This document shows positions 24,404 to 33,084 of a DNA stretch of 64,000 bases, piece after piece. The stretch comes from an uncultured Eubacteriales bacterium. GTDB lineage: Bacteria; Bacillota; Clostridia; Oscillospirales; CAG-272. The notes beneath the pieces were generated by a model that saw nothing but the letters and a program-made list of their open reading frames with translations, ran no database searches and was not told the DNA's origin. Numbering within the stretch: the first letter of the stretch is position 1; the number at the start of each line of letters is the position of its first letter. A program made the translations under genes and the position numbers. The stretch covers positions 1 through 64,000 of the forward strand of contig CAKROZ010000006.1 of assembly GCA_934373635.1 (NCBI GenBank), written 5' to 3'.

Positions 24404-24405
24404 GC

Positions 24406-25332
24406 TTACCGCTCCGTTTTCACGGTGAGTGTCTCTCCGACGGTGAGAAACACGATGCTTCCCGACTCGTCGGTGCGAAGAAGACGGACACCGTGCTCTT
24501 CACAACGATAGAGCACATCCTTTGCGGGATGACCGTATGCGTTGTTCTTCCCGCAGGAGATCACACCATAGGTCGGAGACACCGCATCGAGGAATTCGTC
24601 GCACTCCGCGCCCGACGCACCGTGGTGCGAAATCTTCAGAACATCGGCATGTAATCTATTCGCGGAATACTTGGATAAAAGGATGCGTTCCGCTCCCTCG
24701 CCCGCGTCGCCCATAAACAGAAAATGACGTGTCCCCACCGTCAGGCGCAGGACAACACTTCCGTCATTGAGAGTGGTTCCCCTCCCTGTCGGGGAGAGAA
24801 CGGAAAGGGTCGCCCGTTCGAGCGGATATACGTCACCCGCCTTTGCCTCCTCGGCAACCGTCAAAGAGGCATCCAACGCATCGAGCGTCTTCCGAAAGGA
24901 GGGGGTATCGTTCACCGCATCGGGCAAAAGGCAGACGGAAACGGACAGGCTCCCGAGCACTCTGACAGCACCGCCGATATGGTCCTCGTCGGGATGCGTG
25001 AGGATCAGATAATCCAGCTTCTTGATATTCCGTTTCCCGAGGTAGGCGATCAGCGCGTCGGTATGTACGGTCTCGGTATTTCCCGTATCAATGAGCACCG
25101 TCTTCTTTCCGTCCTCTATCAGAATGGCATCCCCTTGCCCGACATCGATGAAGTGAACGGCGACCTCGCCGTCCTTCCGCGACGGAGGAAATCCCCCGCC
25201 GCATCCGACAAGAAGCGACAAAAGAAGCGTGAGCGCGAGCAACGAGAAAAGGACCCGAAAGCTCCGACGGGAGGATTCGGGTCGCGGATCACCGATGATT
25301 TCGGTAAGCTGTGACTTTTCAAGATTCATCAT
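24406..25332 (-). CDS. ComEC-like metallo-beta-lactamase-fold lipoprotein
   Basis: Homologous to the C-terminal hydrolase part of the DNA-uptake protein ComEC/Rec2. The 308-residue protein has a membrane segment ending in a lipobox (LLLSLLVGC, about residues 34-44), then VHFIDVGQGDAILIEDGKKTVLIDTGN, the metal motif LTHPDEDHIGG, FLFMGDAGEGAE, and KISHHGASGA. It lacks the ComEC competence membrane domain. The likely role is an extracytoplasmic nuclease or phosphodiesterase; the substrate is unknown. It starts 15 bp after recR, probably the last gene of the dnaX-ybaB-recR transcript. Confidence 0.85.
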   Translation of the reverse strand: MMNLEKSQLTEIIGDPRPESSRRSFRVLFSLLALTLLLSLLVGCGGGFPPSRKDGEVAVHFIDVGQGDAILIEDGKKTVLIDTGNTETVHTDALIAYLGKRNIKKLDYLILTHPDEDHIGGAVRVLGSLSVSVCLLPDAVNDTPSFRKTLDALDASLTVAEEAKAGDVYPLERATLSVLSPTGRGTTLNDGSVVLRLTVGTRHFLFMGDAGEGAERILLSKYSANRLHADVLKISHHGASGAECDEFLDAVSPTYGVISCGKNNAYGHPAKDVLYRCEEHGVRLLRTDESGSIVFLTVGETLTVKTER

Positions 25333-25347
25333 TTTCCCTCGGTCCGA

Positions 25348-25950
25348 TCAACGGAAATTACGACGTCCCTCCATCGCGCGGGAGAGCGTCACCTCATCGG
25401 CATACTCGATGTCGCCGCCGACGGGAATCCCGTATGCGAGACGGGAGACCTGCACGCCGTAGGGTTCGAGCGCACGGGCAAGATAGGTCGCGGTCGTATC
25501 GCCCGCAGGGGTCGGATTGGTCGCGAGGATGATCTCCCCGACATCGCCGGACGCAACGCGGTCGATCAGTTCCTTGATACGCAGTTTATCGGGTGTCACG
25601 CGGTCGAGCGGTGCGAGCGCTCCGCCGAGCACGTGATAGACACCGCGGTAACCGCGCACGCGCTCCATCACTGCAACATCCTTCGGGTCCTCCACGACGC
25701 AGATCACGCCGTGATCGCGCTCGGGATCGGCGCAGATCTCACATTCCCCGCCCGCGGAAAAACCGCAACAAACGGGGCAACGCCTGACATCCCGCTTCGC
25801 TCCGAGGATCGCATCGGCAAACGCCGCGGTCTCCTCCTCGGTGCGTTCAAGCATGGCAAAAGCGTACCGTGCGGCGGTCTTGCTGCCGACGCCCGGCAAT
25901 TTTCGGAATTCTTCGATCAGCCGACGAATCGGCGGAATATACTCAGTCAT
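25348..25950 (-). CDS. recR: Recombination mediator protein RecR
   Basis: DNA-binding clamp that with RecO loads RecA on single-stranded gaps. The 200-residue protein has the helix-hairpin-helix LPGVGSKTAARYAFAML, a four-Cys zinc module (CPVCCGFSAGGECEIC), the Toprim core (ICVVEDPKDVAVMERV, YHVLGGALAPLDRVTPD) and the C-terminal Walker-like ATNPTPAGDTTATYLAR with RLAYGIPVGGDIEYAD. It begins three bases after ybaB in the conserved dnaX-ybaB-recR order. Confidence 0.97.
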   Translation of the reverse strand: MTEYIPPIRRLIEEFRKLPGVGSKTAARYAFAMLERTEEETAAFADAILGAKRDVRRCPVCCGFSAGGECEICADPERDHGVICVVEDPKDVAVMERVRGYRGVYHVLGGALAPLDRVTPDKLRIKELIDRVASGDVGEIILATNPTPAGDTTATYLARALEPYGVQVSRLAYGIPVGGDIEYADEVTLSRAMEGRRNFR

Positions 25951-25953
25951 ACA

Positions 25954-26301
25954 TCAAAACATCCCCGGAAGTCCCATACTGCCCGTTATCTTCTGCATTT
26001 CCTCCGAGGAGATGCTCTCGACCTTTTTGATCGCCTCGTTGACTGCGGCGACGATCAGATCCTCCAGCGTTTCCACATCGTCCGGATCGACGACCTCGGG
26101 AGAAATCTTAACGGAAAGAATTTCTTTTTTCCCGTTGATCTTCACGCCGACGACACCGCCGCCCGCGGAGATCTCATACTCGGCGGCTTCGAGCTCTTCC
26201 TGTTTTGCCGCCATATCCTCCTGCATTTTCTGTGCCTGTTTCAGCATCGACTGCATGTTGCCGGGCGCACCGCCCATTCCCTGCGGAAGTCTGACTTTCA
26301 T
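25954..26301 (-). CDS. YbaB/EbfC-family nucleoid-associated protein
   Basis: Small dimeric DNA-binding protein encoded between dnaX and recR across bacteria. The 115-residue protein has a Gly/Met-rich start, then the typical coiled MLKQAQKMQEDMAAKQEELEAAEYEISAGGGVVGVKINGKKEILSVKI and ETLEDLIVAAVNEAIKKVE. Its role in repair or nucleoid organisation is inferred from the family. About 85 bp separate it from dnaX. Confidence 0.94.
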   Translation of the reverse strand: MKVRLPQGMGGAPGNMQSMLKQAQKMQEDMAAKQEELEAAEYEISAGGGVVGVKINGKKEILSVKISPEVVDPDDVETLEDLIVAAVNEAIKKVESISSEEMQKITGSMGLPGMF

Positions 26302-26384
26302 TGGTTTCGTCTTCCGTCCTGACGGAAGTCCTTTCCTTATTTATTATTTATTCTCTCATGTGGTAAGCGATAAGATCCCGTCGA

Positions 26385-27944
26385 TCAGAAGAAGGGATTC
26401 TGACTGTCGGTCGTGCCCGACGCGCCGTCCGTCTTCTCGGCTACGGTGAATCGGATGTCGGATGCCTGACAGCCCTCCGCTTCCGCAATGGCGCCCCTCA
26501 CGACGGCAAGATCCCCTTCGGAGGCGGCAAGCTTTTTCGCAAAAAAGGAGCTCATGACGGCGCGATAGGAATGTGGAGAGAGCTCCGTCACCTCCGCACC
26601 GATGAATTGCACCGAGAGCGACTTTTTCACCTCGGCGATCCGTTCGAGCACCAGCCCCCATTTTGCATACGGGCGGGCACTCCCCTGTGAGGATGTCGGC
26701 GCCTCGGCGGGCGCTTTCCGCGTCGGCGGTTCTACCGTCGACGGCGTTTTTTGTGCCGTTTGCGTCGGCGTACCGACGGCACCGAGTTTCACGAGCGAGA
26801 GCTGTTTTTCAAGCTCCTCCACCCGAAGGGCAAGCGCCTCCGCCATGGTCGAAAGCTTTTCGTCACACATGCGGGCAAGGGTGATTTCGGCGATACTGCG
26901 CCGCGAACCGCCCGCGCGGGCAAGCTCTGCCATCGTCGCGGAAAGAAGCGAGGTATGATACCACAGCTTTGCCATGGAAAACCGCTCGGAAACCGCGCGC
27001 AGTTTTTCGAATTCGGCATCGGTCAGATCGAGATATTCCTTCGCGGCATCCGAGGTCTTCGCGATTGCCATATCGCGATACGCGTCGATCAGATCCTGCC
27101 AGAAGACCGTCAGGTCGCCCCCCGTCATCACGAGGTCGTGAATCACGCGGTAAACGGCAGAATAGTCGGCATCGGCAAGCGCACCGATCACGGTATATGC
27201 CATCTCACGGTTTCCCGTTCCGATGATCTCGGACGCGCACTCTCCGTCTATCGTGCGACGGGAGCCTGCGCAAAGTTCGAGAAGGCTGATAGCGTCGCGC
27301 ATACCGCCGAGGGATGCTCTGGCAATCACGCGGGCGCCGTCCGGGTGAAGGTCGATCCCCTCCGCGGCGGCAATCTTCGCAAGGCGCGCCACGATAGCGT
27401 CCGAGGAAATACGCTTGAAATCAAAGCGCTGGCAACGGGAAACGATCGTGGTCGGTAATTTATGAAATTCGGTGGTCGCGAGAATGAAAAGGACGTAGGT
27501 CGGCGGCTCCTCGAGCGTCTTTAACAGCGCGTTGAACGCCGAGGCGGACATCATGTGCACCTCGTCGATGATATAGACGCGGTATTTCAGCTCTGCGGGG
27601 GTAAATGCGATCTCATCCCGCAGATCGCGCACGTTGTCGACGCCGTTGTTGCTCGCGGCATCCATCTCGATGACATCGGTCGCCGTGCCCGCATCGATCG
27701 AGCGGCAGGCGGCACAGCGGTTGCAAGGATTCCCATTCACGGGAGCCTCACAGTTCACCGCCTTGGCAAGAATCTTCGCACAGCTTGTCTTCCCCGTTCC
27801 CCGGGAGCCGCAAAACAGATACGCGTGCGACAGCTTGCCGCTCGCCACCTCGTATTTCAGGACATCGGTCACCGCCGCCTGCCCCGACACATCGTCGAAG
27901 TCGCGGGGGCGCCATTTACGGTATAAGGCGCGGTAATCGGACAT
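26385..27944 (-). CDS. dnaX: DNA polymerase III gamma/tau subunit
   Basis: Clamp-loader ATPase of the replicative polymerase. The 519-residue protein shows YRKWRPRDFDDVSGQ, Walker A FCGSRGTGKTSCAK (about 46-59), a four-Cys zinc module (CEAPVNGNPCNRCAAC), the DEVHM Walker B, sensor TTEFHKLPTTIVSRCQRFDF and domain III. The C-terminal part after about residue 370 is poorly conserved and Pro/Thr/Ser-rich, followed by a tau-like domain. Start ATG at 27944 follows GGAGAAAGGGAG. The SRP RNA gene lies directly upstream on the same strand, a conserved pairing in clostridia. Confidence 0.96.
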   Translation of the reverse strand: MSDYRALYRKWRPRDFDDVSGQAAVTDVLKYEVASGKLSHAYLFCGSRGTGKTSCAKILAKAVNCEAPVNGNPCNRCAACRSIDAGTATDVIEMDAASNNGVDNVRDLRDEIAFTPAELKYRVYIIDEVHMMSASAFNALLKTLEEPPTYVLFILATTEFHKLPTTIVSRCQRFDFKRISSDAIVARLAKIAAAEGIDLHPDGARVIARASLGGMRDAISLLELCAGSRRTIDGECASEIIGTGNREMAYTVIGALADADYSAVYRVIHDLVMTGGDLTVFWQDLIDAYRDMAIAKTSDAAKEYLDLTDAEFEKLRAVSERFSMAKLWYHTSLLSATMAELARAGGSRRSIAEITLARMCDEKLSTMAEALALRVEELEKQLSLVKLGAVGTPTQTAQKTPSTVEPPTRKAPAEAPTSSQGSARPYAKWGLVLERIAEVKKSLSVQFIGAEVTELSPHSYRAVMSSFFAKKLAASEGDLAVVRGAIAEAEGCQASDIRFTVAEKTDGASGTTDSQNPFF

Positions 27945-28065
27945 AAGGCTCCCTTTCTCCGCCGTGACGGCGGTACGGTAAAAGAATGTTCGGGTTCAAA
28001 AAAGAAAGGCGTAGGCGGTCTCTTTTCTCCCACATACGCACTTCTCGGATTCCATAGGTCGGATA

Positions 28066-28339
28066 GAGCCATACACCCCTCCGTCGAACGGACGTCTACA
28101 CACGGTAACCGCCCCGTCTGCTCCGAGCAGGCACCCTCGCGGCACATCCGGCTAACTGCTTAATGCTGCTTGGTTCCCCACCTGACATGGTTCACAGCCT
28201 CGGATTGCGCAAGACCCACTCTTCATCACAGGCAAAGACGGTGCAGACTGCACAAACGCCGCCCTCGGGAGGGGAATGAACCCCTGCTATAGCGGATTTC
28301 AGGTACAAGGCACCGCTACCGCCCCGGCGGGTATGACTC
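28066..28339 (-). ncRNA. ffs: Signal recognition particle RNA, large bacterial type
   Basis: The minus strand carries the apical SRP domain: CTGTGAACCATGTCAGG, then GGAACCAAGCAGCATTAAGC, with asymmetric loops that bind Ffh, and matching GATGTGCCGCGAGGGTGCCT. The 5' part GGCGGTAGCGGTGCCTTGTA and CCGCTATAGCAGGGG are typical of the Alu domain of the large (about 270 nt) Firmicute form. The two ends pair: GAGUCAUAC at 28331-28339 with GUAUGGCUC at 28066-28074, defining the approximate termini. A consensus promoter lies at 28369-28397. The RNA targets nascent membrane proteins with Ffh and FtsY. Confidence 0.92.
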
Positions 28340-28368
28340 CACCCGACCCACGGAATTCGATATTCAAT

Positions 28369-28397
28369 ATTATAACAGAGAAAAGAAAAAAATGCAA
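28369..28397 (-). promoter_or_regulatory. SRP RNA promoter
   Basis: Minus strand: TTGCAT (28392-28397), 17-bp spacer, TATAAT (28369-28374). Transcription would start about 20 bases before the mature 5' end. Confidence 0.8.
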
Positions 28398-28434
28398 GAG
28401 TTTTTCCGCTTTTTTTATAGAATTCACAGAATAT

Positions 28435-29154
28435 TTATATGACGAAGCCGCCGTTTACGTTCAGAACCTCGCCCGTGATGAAATCTCCGCCTTCCCCGGC
28501 GAGAAAATACGCCGCCCGCGCGACATCCTCCGGCGTACCGAGGCGCGAAAGCGGAGTCTCCTCCCGTAGCGCCGCGAGATCCTCTTCGGAAAGTGCGCGG
28601 TTCATGTCCGTCATAATCACACCGGGAGCGATCGCGTTGACCGTGATGCCCGAGGGACCGACCTCCTTGGCAAGGGCACGCGTCATTCCGATCATTCCCG
28701 CCTTCGCGGCGGAATAATGCACCTCACAGGACGCGCCCGTCACCCCCCACATGGAGGCGATGTTGATGATCTTCCCCTCATGGCGCGCAAGCATCCGTCG
28801 GAGCACCTCGCGGCTGTAAAGAAACGCGCCTGTCAGATTGACCGCGAAAAAGCGGTTCCATTCCTCGAGTGTGATCTCGGTAAACAGAGAAAAGCCCGCC
28901 ACGGCAGCGTTGTTGATAAGGCAACCGATGCCGCAAAGCTCTTCCTCCGCATATGCGACCGCGCGTCTGACATCCTCTTCACATGCCGTATCCGCACGAA
29001 TGGCGAGTGCTCCCGTCGAGGCGGAAAGTTCTCTTGCCGCTTCTTCCGAATTTTTATATGTGAAGGCGACGCGATACCCTTCGCGTGCAAATGTCTCGAC
29101 AATCGCCCTGCCGATCCCGCGGGAGCCGCCGTTGACCAAAACCGTCTGTTTCAC
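28435..29154 (-). CDS. Short-chain dehydrogenase/reductase, FabG-like
   Basis: NAD(P)H-dependent oxidoreductase of the classical SDR family, close in layout to 3-oxoacyl-ACP reductases and to YmfI. The 239-residue protein has the Rossmann loop VNGGSRGIGRAI, LINNAAVAG, the catalytic Ser (IINIASMWGV), Tyr and Lys in HYSAAKAGMIGMTRALAKEV, and VNAIAPGVIMTDM. There are no fatty-acid genes around it, so the substrate cannot be deduced. It has its own consensus promoter, divergent from the regulator gene at 29307. Confidence 0.88.
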   Translation of the reverse strand: MKQTVLVNGGSRGIGRAIVETFAREGYRVAFTYKNSEEAARELSASTGALAIRADTACEEDVRRAVAYAEEELCGIGCLINNAAVAGFSLFTEITLEEWNRFFAVNLTGAFLYSREVLRRMLARHEGKIINIASMWGVTGASCEVHYSAAKAGMIGMTRALAKEVGPSGITVNAIAPGVIMTDMNRALSEEDLAALREETPLSRLGTPEDVARAAYFLAGEGGDFITGEVLNVNGGFVI

Positions 29155-29197
29155 GCTATCCTCCGTAACAAAACCGTTGTAGATACTTTCTTATAAT

Positions 29198-29226
29198 ATT
29201 ATATCGCGTCTTCGCCTCTCTGTCAA
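29198..29226 (-). promoter_or_regulatory. SDR gene promoter
   Basis: Minus strand: TTGACA (29221-29226), 17-bp spacer, TATAAT (29198-29203); a full consensus promoter. Confidence 0.8.
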
Positions 29227-29244
29227 GAAAAACGAAAAAACTTC

Positions 29245-29273
29245 TTGATTCCCCCTTGAAAACGGAGTATAAT
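29245..29273 (+). promoter_or_regulatory. Promoter of the atypical regulator gene
   Basis: TTGATT (29245-29250), 17-bp spacer, TATAAT (29268-29273), divergent from the SDR promoter with about 18 bp between the two -35 boxes. Confidence 0.75.
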
Positions 29274-29306
29274 AGGATTTGTTATCGATATTTGAAAGGA
29301 GCCCTT

Positions 29307-29996
29307 ATGATCCTCGTCATTGACCGTTCGCTTCGCGACGGCAACACCGTCGCCGACATTTTCTCTTATATGGGGCTTCTTGCCCACGCGGTAAAGCCGC
29401 AGGATGCGGCGAGTGCCATCTCGCACCGCTACCGTTCTTCGATCCTTCCGCATCCCGAAGATATTATCGATCTGCCCGATTTTATTTCTCGTTATCGAGC
29501 TTTTTCGGGTGGAATTCCGGTGTTCGCGCTCCACGAGACACCGAAGAGCTTCGCCTTCGCGTCACTTTTCGACGGCGTGTTCGCCGAGAACTCGCTTTCA
29601 TCGACCGTGCTCGACGGGATGCGCAGATTTTGCCGTGAGCACGAGCTGCCGCTGCCCGGCAATTACCGCCTTTGCGGCATCGACGCCTCGGTGACGAAAC
29701 GGGAGGTCTTCTACTTTGACGATGTGCTTCATCTGACGAAGACCGAGACGGCGATCCTCCGCTTTCTCATCCGTGCGTACCCGCTCGGTCTGTCCGCTAC
29801 GGAAATGCTCGATATGCTCTTCCGTCCGAGCAAGCGCCCCGAGGCGTCGGACATCCGCACGCATATTTCCTCGATGAACAAGAAATTCCGCGCTCTCACT
29901 GGAAGAGCGCTCATCTTCATGACACCGCACATCGGTTATCGGATCTCAACACCCGAAAACGACCCGAATCGGAACGGGAACCCCGCACTCCCCTGA
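29307..29996 (+). CDS. Winged-helix regulator with degenerate receiver domain
   Basis: The C-terminal ~95 residues form an OmpR/PhoB-type winged helix (KREVFYFDDVLHLTKTETAILRFLIRAYP, then SDIRTHISSMNKKFRAL and IFMTPHIGYRIS). The first ~110 residues resemble a receiver fold (MILVIDRSLRDGNTVADIFSYMGLLAHAV) but the acidic pocket and phospho-Asp are not recognisable, so it is probably an atypical, phosphorylation-independent regulator. GAAAGGAGCC precedes the ATG at 29307. sigK follows 66 bp later with no visible sigma-A promoter between, which raises the possibility of read-through. Confidence 0.8.
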   Translation: MILVIDRSLRDGNTVADIFSYMGLLAHAVKPQDAASAISHRYRSSILPHPEDIIDLPDFISRYRAFSGGIPVFALHETPKSFAFASLFDGVFAENSLSSTVLDGMRRFCREHELPLPGNYRLCGIDASVTKREVFYFDDVLHLTKTETAILRFLIRAYPLGLSATEMLDMLFRPSKRPEASDIRTHISSMNKKFRALTGRALIFMTPHIGYRISTPENDPNRNGNPALP

Positions 29997-30062
29997 CTTT
30001 TTCGGGAAAGCTGACAAGCACCCTTGCATATATTGAATCATTCCATGGTTTACGGAGGGTGT

Positions 30063-30764
30063 ATGCTGAACTTTTCCCATATCCTTTTCCGCTTCATCTC
30101 CTTCATCCTCGGCATCGGGACGAATCAAAATTTTCCGCCCCCTCTGTCCGCGGAGGAAGAGCGTGAAGCCTTCGCCCGTATGCAGGTGGGCGACAAGGGG
30201 GCGCGCGATAAGATCATCGAGCACAATCTGCGTCTCGTCTCTCATATGATACGGAAATACTACGCGTCCTACCCGTATCCCGACGATCTTCTCTCGATCG
30301 GAAGTCTCGGGCTTATCAAGGCGGTCGACACCTTTCGTTATGAGGTGGGCACGCGCTTTGCCACCTATGGCGCGAAGTGTATTCAAAACGAGATCCTCAT
30401 GTTTTTCCGTGCGCAGAAAAAGAACGGAATGGAGGTCTCCATCAACGAGACGATCGACGTCGACCGCGACGGCAATCCACTGACCTATCTCGACATTATC
30501 AGCGTGCCCGACACCATCAACGAGGACGTCGACCTCAAGACCCATATCGAGCGCGTCCGTATCCTTGTCGAAACGGTGCTCTCGGACAGGGAGCGGCAGA
30601 TCGTCGTGCTACGTTACGGTCTTTGCGGCTATCAGCCGAAGACACAGCGCGAGGTCGCGAAATATCTGAAGATCTCGCGTTCTTACGTTTCGAGGATCGA
30701 AAAAAAGGCGCTTTCCAAGCTGAAAGACGCCTTCGGGAGCGTTCGTCCCGATTTTGACGATTGA
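30063..30764 (+). CDS. sigK: RNA polymerase sporulation sigma factor SigK
   Basis: Late mother-cell sigma factor controlling coat and cortex genes. The 233-residue protein has a hydrophobic N-terminal pro-sequence (MLNFSHILFRFISFILGIG) like pro-SigK, then [69 protein letters not shown], and the region 4 helix-turn-helix TQREVAKYLKISRSYVSRIEKKALSKL. GGAGG precedes the ATG at 30063. The frame is continuous, with no skin-type insertion. It is distinct from sigE at the left of the window. Confidence 0.95.
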   Translation: MLNFSHILFRFISFILGIGTNQNFPPPLSAEEEREAFARMQVGDKGARDKIIEHNLRLVSHMIRKYYASYPYPDDLLSIGSLGLIKAVDTFRYEVGTRFATYGAKCIQNEILMFFRAQKKNGMEVSINETIDVDRDGNPLTYLDIISVPDTINEDVDLKTHIERVRILVETVLSDRERQIVVLRYGLCGYQPKTQREVAKYLKISRSYVSRIEKKALSKLKDAFGSVRPDFDD

Positions 30765-30791
30765 CCGAAAGGTCGATACCGACGGGTTAAC

Positions 30792-30827
30792 ACATCGGCT
30801 CGGTGCAGAGTGGCACCGAGCCGATGT
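30792..30827. terminator. Bidirectional terminator between sigK and the nuclease gene
   Basis: Perfect 15-bp inverted repeat: arms 30792-30806 and 30813-30827 with a six-base loop, placed between the convergent sigK and nuclease genes. Confidence 0.8.
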
Positions 30828-30832
30828 TTGTA

Positions 30833-31750
30833 TTACGGCTTACAGGAGCCGCAGGGAGTGTAGCCGTCCTCGATCAGTGCCTCGCGCGAGCCTGTATAGG
30901 TGCGCTTGTTTTCCTCCTTCATGGAGGCGGCGGAGGAACAGGTCGGAAGATGGAATTTCTTCCCCGAGATATTGAGGATATAGGTGACATTCTCTTCCTC
31001 CGTCTCTCCGGAGGAGGAATCCGGTGCTTCACCGGTAAGCCGGCTCTCGCCCGTCGCGTAATCGATGATAATGCCCGGTTGGTTATTGTAGCAATAGACG
31101 CAGAAGGAAATGCCCTCCCCGTTATCCTCGACCGAATACCCTTCGAGCAAAACGCCGCGTGCGACGAGCTCGTCACCGTCAAAGATCGGGGTCGCGCGGT
31201 AAAGCACGTGATTCCCCGTTTCCTTCACGTAGTCGGCGACCATATTTTCATACGGAAGCATCCCCTGAATGTTGAGATAGCGCGTGCCGGTGATCAGGTT
31301 CTGACGGTTTGCGTTCTCGCCCGTCAGCTGATAGCCGATCAGGTGGCAACGGTTATAAAGGTACTTTCCTTCCACGATGTCGTACTTCACGGTATGCCAT
31401 CCGCTCGGCTTGACCGACCCGATGCTTCCCCGATCTTCGGTCGGCATCAGCTCCTTGCAGACATTGGCGAAGGTGATACCGCATCTGCCGAGCGAATCCA
31501 AGGGGGCATAGCGTTCAAACGCCTCGGTGGTGATCTCTTCCTCGGTGAAAAACGGTTTTCCCCCGTTGACATTGACGAACGCCTTGTCGGTAAAATCGGG
31601 AACCGACGCCAAGATCGCCGCGGGGTCGAACGCGCCGACCGAAACATCGGAATCGGGCGAAGTCGGGAGGAGCGAGCATCCCGTCAAAAGGGTCGCCAAA
31701 ATCAGAAGGCAGGCGAGAAAGGCGAAAAATCCGGATCTTTTAACATTCAT
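30833..31750 (-). CDS. Secreted lipoprotein DNA/RNA non-specific endonuclease
   Basis: Extracellular nuclease anchored by a lipobox (LLILATLLTGC, Cys25). The catalytic core resembles the EndA/NS_2 beta-beta-alpha metal nucleases: YNRCHLIGYQLTGENANRQNLITGTRYLN, with the presumed catalytic His and the metal-binding Asn. The C-terminus (HLPTCSSAASMKEENKRTYTGSREALIEDGYTPCGSCKP) is a small Cys-rich module often attached to such nucleases. Total 305 residues. The start overlaps the upstream gene by four bases (ATGA). Likely function: degrading extracellular DNA for nutrients; a competence role is possible. Confidence 0.88.
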   Translation of the reverse strand: MNVKRSGFFAFLACLLILATLLTGCSLLPTSPDSDVSVGAFDPAAILASVPDFTDKAFVNVNGGKPFFTEEEITTEAFERYAPLDSLGRCGITFANVCKELMPTEDRGSIGSVKPSGWHTVKYDIVEGKYLYNRCHLIGYQLTGENANRQNLITGTRYLNIQGMLPYENMVADYVKETGNHVLYRATPIFDGDELVARGVLLEGYSVEDNGEGISFCVYCYNNQPGIIIDYATGESRLTGEAPDSSSGETEEENVTYILNISGKKFHLPTCSSAASMKEENKRTYTGSREALIEDGYTPCGSCKP

Positions 31751-32148
31751 ATACGATATACCTCTTTCGTGATCTTCTCATGAGACGAGCCGACAAAATT
31801 TGTGCTCGAAACACGAGTCAGCCCGTCAAGGGAGATGTCGAGCACCTCGTCCGACGGATAAGAGCGGTTCCAGTGGTAGACGATCAGGGTGTCGGCGTGC
31901 GCAAGCAGAGGGGCGATCGGCGGACATTCGACAAAGAAAATATCCTCTTTTCCGAGCGTGCCGACCCGATCCCTCGTGATCACGGTATGCGGCACATCGG
32001 CGAGCACCGTCTCGGAGAACGCCTCGGCATACAAATGCGCGCCGTCCAAGCTCTCGGACAGCTCGCGGATAAGCTCTCTGTCACGGCTCTGTCGCCTGTG
32101 ATTCAGAAGCATTCCGCCGTTGTTATCGATACATATGGCAAGTTTCAT
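31747..32148 (-). CDS. Conserved clostridial protein of unknown function
   Basis: A 133-residue soluble protein starting MKLAICIDNNGGMLLNHRRQSRDRELIREL. I recall similar short proteins in other Clostridia but no assigned function. It has a beta-strand start, a basic HRRQSRDR motif, and later VECPPIAPLLAHADTLIVYHWNRSYPSDEVL. No signal or membrane segment. Start ATG at 32148 follows AAGGAA. It overlaps the nuclease gene by ATGA, so the two are cotranscribed and may be functionally linked, for example as a cytosolic partner; that is a guess. Confidence 0.7.
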   Translation of the reverse strand: MKLAICIDNNGGMLLNHRRQSRDRELIRELSESLDGAHLYAEAFSETVLADVPHTVITRDRVGTLGKEDIFFVECPPIAPLLAHADTLIVYHWNRSYPSDEVLDISLDGLTRVSSTNFVGSSHEKITKEVYRI

Positions 32149-32185
32149 GCGTCGTTCCTTTCCTTCACAATAAAAATAAAAAGAT

Positions 32186-32217
32186 GGGTTGCCGAAGTCG
32201 AAAGACTTTGGCAACCC
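32186..32217 (-). terminator. Terminator of the small membrane protein gene
   Basis: Arms 32186-32199 and 32204-32217 (14 bp, GGGTTGCC in the stem) around a GAAA/UUUC loop; the minus-strand RNA continues AUCUUUUUAUUUUU. Confidence 0.85.
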
Positions 32218-32224
32218 GTCGCGA

Positions 32225-32476
32225 TCAGTCGGCGAAAACCGTGATTTTGTCGGAAAGGATCTCCGTCACAAGGTCGACGACCCATGCGATCGCGTTGCCG
32301 ACACCGGTAACCAGTACGAGGATTCCCGCGACGAGAGTGACGACATTGCCTTTTTCGCAGAAGCGAATGATGCGATACACGCCTCCGATGAGGTACCCGA
32401 AGAAAATCTGAAGCAGAATCTTCGCGATCTTCGGCAGAGACTCGTAAGCGCCCGTGATAGTGTCTTTTTTAGCCAT
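32225..32476 (-). CDS. Small two-helix membrane protein
   Basis: The 83-residue protein begins MAKKDTITGAYESLPKIAKI and has two hydrophobic spans (LLQIFFGYLIGGVYRII and VVTLVAGILVLVTGVGNAIAWVVDLV). GGAG precedes the ATG at 32476. It is a single-gene unit with its own terminator, divergent from a DUF378-type gene. Similar small proteins are common in gut clostridia; no function is known to me. Confidence 0.75.
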   Translation of the reverse strand: MAKKDTITGAYESLPKIAKILLQIFFGYLIGGVYRIIRFCEKGNVVTLVAGILVLVTGVGNAIAWVVDLVTEILSDKITVFAD

Positions 32477-32646
32477 GAGAAAACTCCTTTGCTGAAAAAT
32501 TTTCTGTTTACAGTATAGCATTTTCTTATCGTTTTGTCAATACCAGATACATATTTCTTTTCGATTTGCGGCATACTGAATACGGGCGTCGGAAGATCTT
32601 CCCGCCCGCTTATCCGAATTCCAAAAAATCCTACTTGGAGATGCCT

Positions 32647-32865
32647 ATGACTGTCATGAATAAAATCGCGCTCCTGATCACGATCATCGGCGCGCTCAAC
32701 TGGGGTTCGATCGGTTTGTTTTCCTTTGATGTCGTCGCGTGGATCTCGGGCGGCGCCACTACCGTTCTCGCTCGCATCATTTATATTATCGTTGCGCTTG
32801 CGGGACTTTGGTGCATCTCCCTCCTCTTCCACCGCGATAGCGAACCCGTCGAATCTCACGTCTGA
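32647..32865 (+). CDS. DUF378-family small membrane protein
   Basis: The 72-residue protein MTVMNKIALLITIIGALNWG and the following IGLFSFDVVAWISGG, IIYIIVALAGLWCISLLF match the DUF378 pattern: two membrane helices with a conserved GALNWG turn. Function of the family is unknown. GGAG lies six bases before the ATG at 32647. It is divergent from the gene at 32225-32476. Confidence 0.85.
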   Translation: MTVMNKIALLITIIGALNWGSIGLFSFDVVAWISGGATTVLARIIYIIVALAGLWCISLLFHRDSEPVESHV

Positions 32866-33035
32866 TTTTCTCCTCTGCTTTTATCCTGTCCCGCGTCGCC
32901 GCGCCGTCCGAGTCTCGAACGGGGCGGCGATTTTTGTCGTGCGGGCGACGTTTCGCATAAAATGAAAAAGAGGAGAAAATTCCCGTTTTCCCGTTTAGAT
33001 TTGAAAGAAACGGTAAAAATATCTATGTAAAATTC

Positions 33036-33084
33036 AAGGAGGAGAAGAAAGCGGGACACGAAAGCCATGCGTCCGACTGTCCCG
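33036..33084 (+). promoter_or_regulatory. Distant ribosome-binding site and hairpin before mazF
   Basis: A strong AAGGAGGAG (33036-33044) sits 50 bases before the mazF ATG, and the only sequence close to the ATG has no Shine-Dalgarno match. Between them CGGGACA (33052-33058) pairs with TGTCCCG (33078-33084). Folding this stem would shorten the effective distance to about 17 bases, so the hairpin may control mazF translation. Confidence 0.45.
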
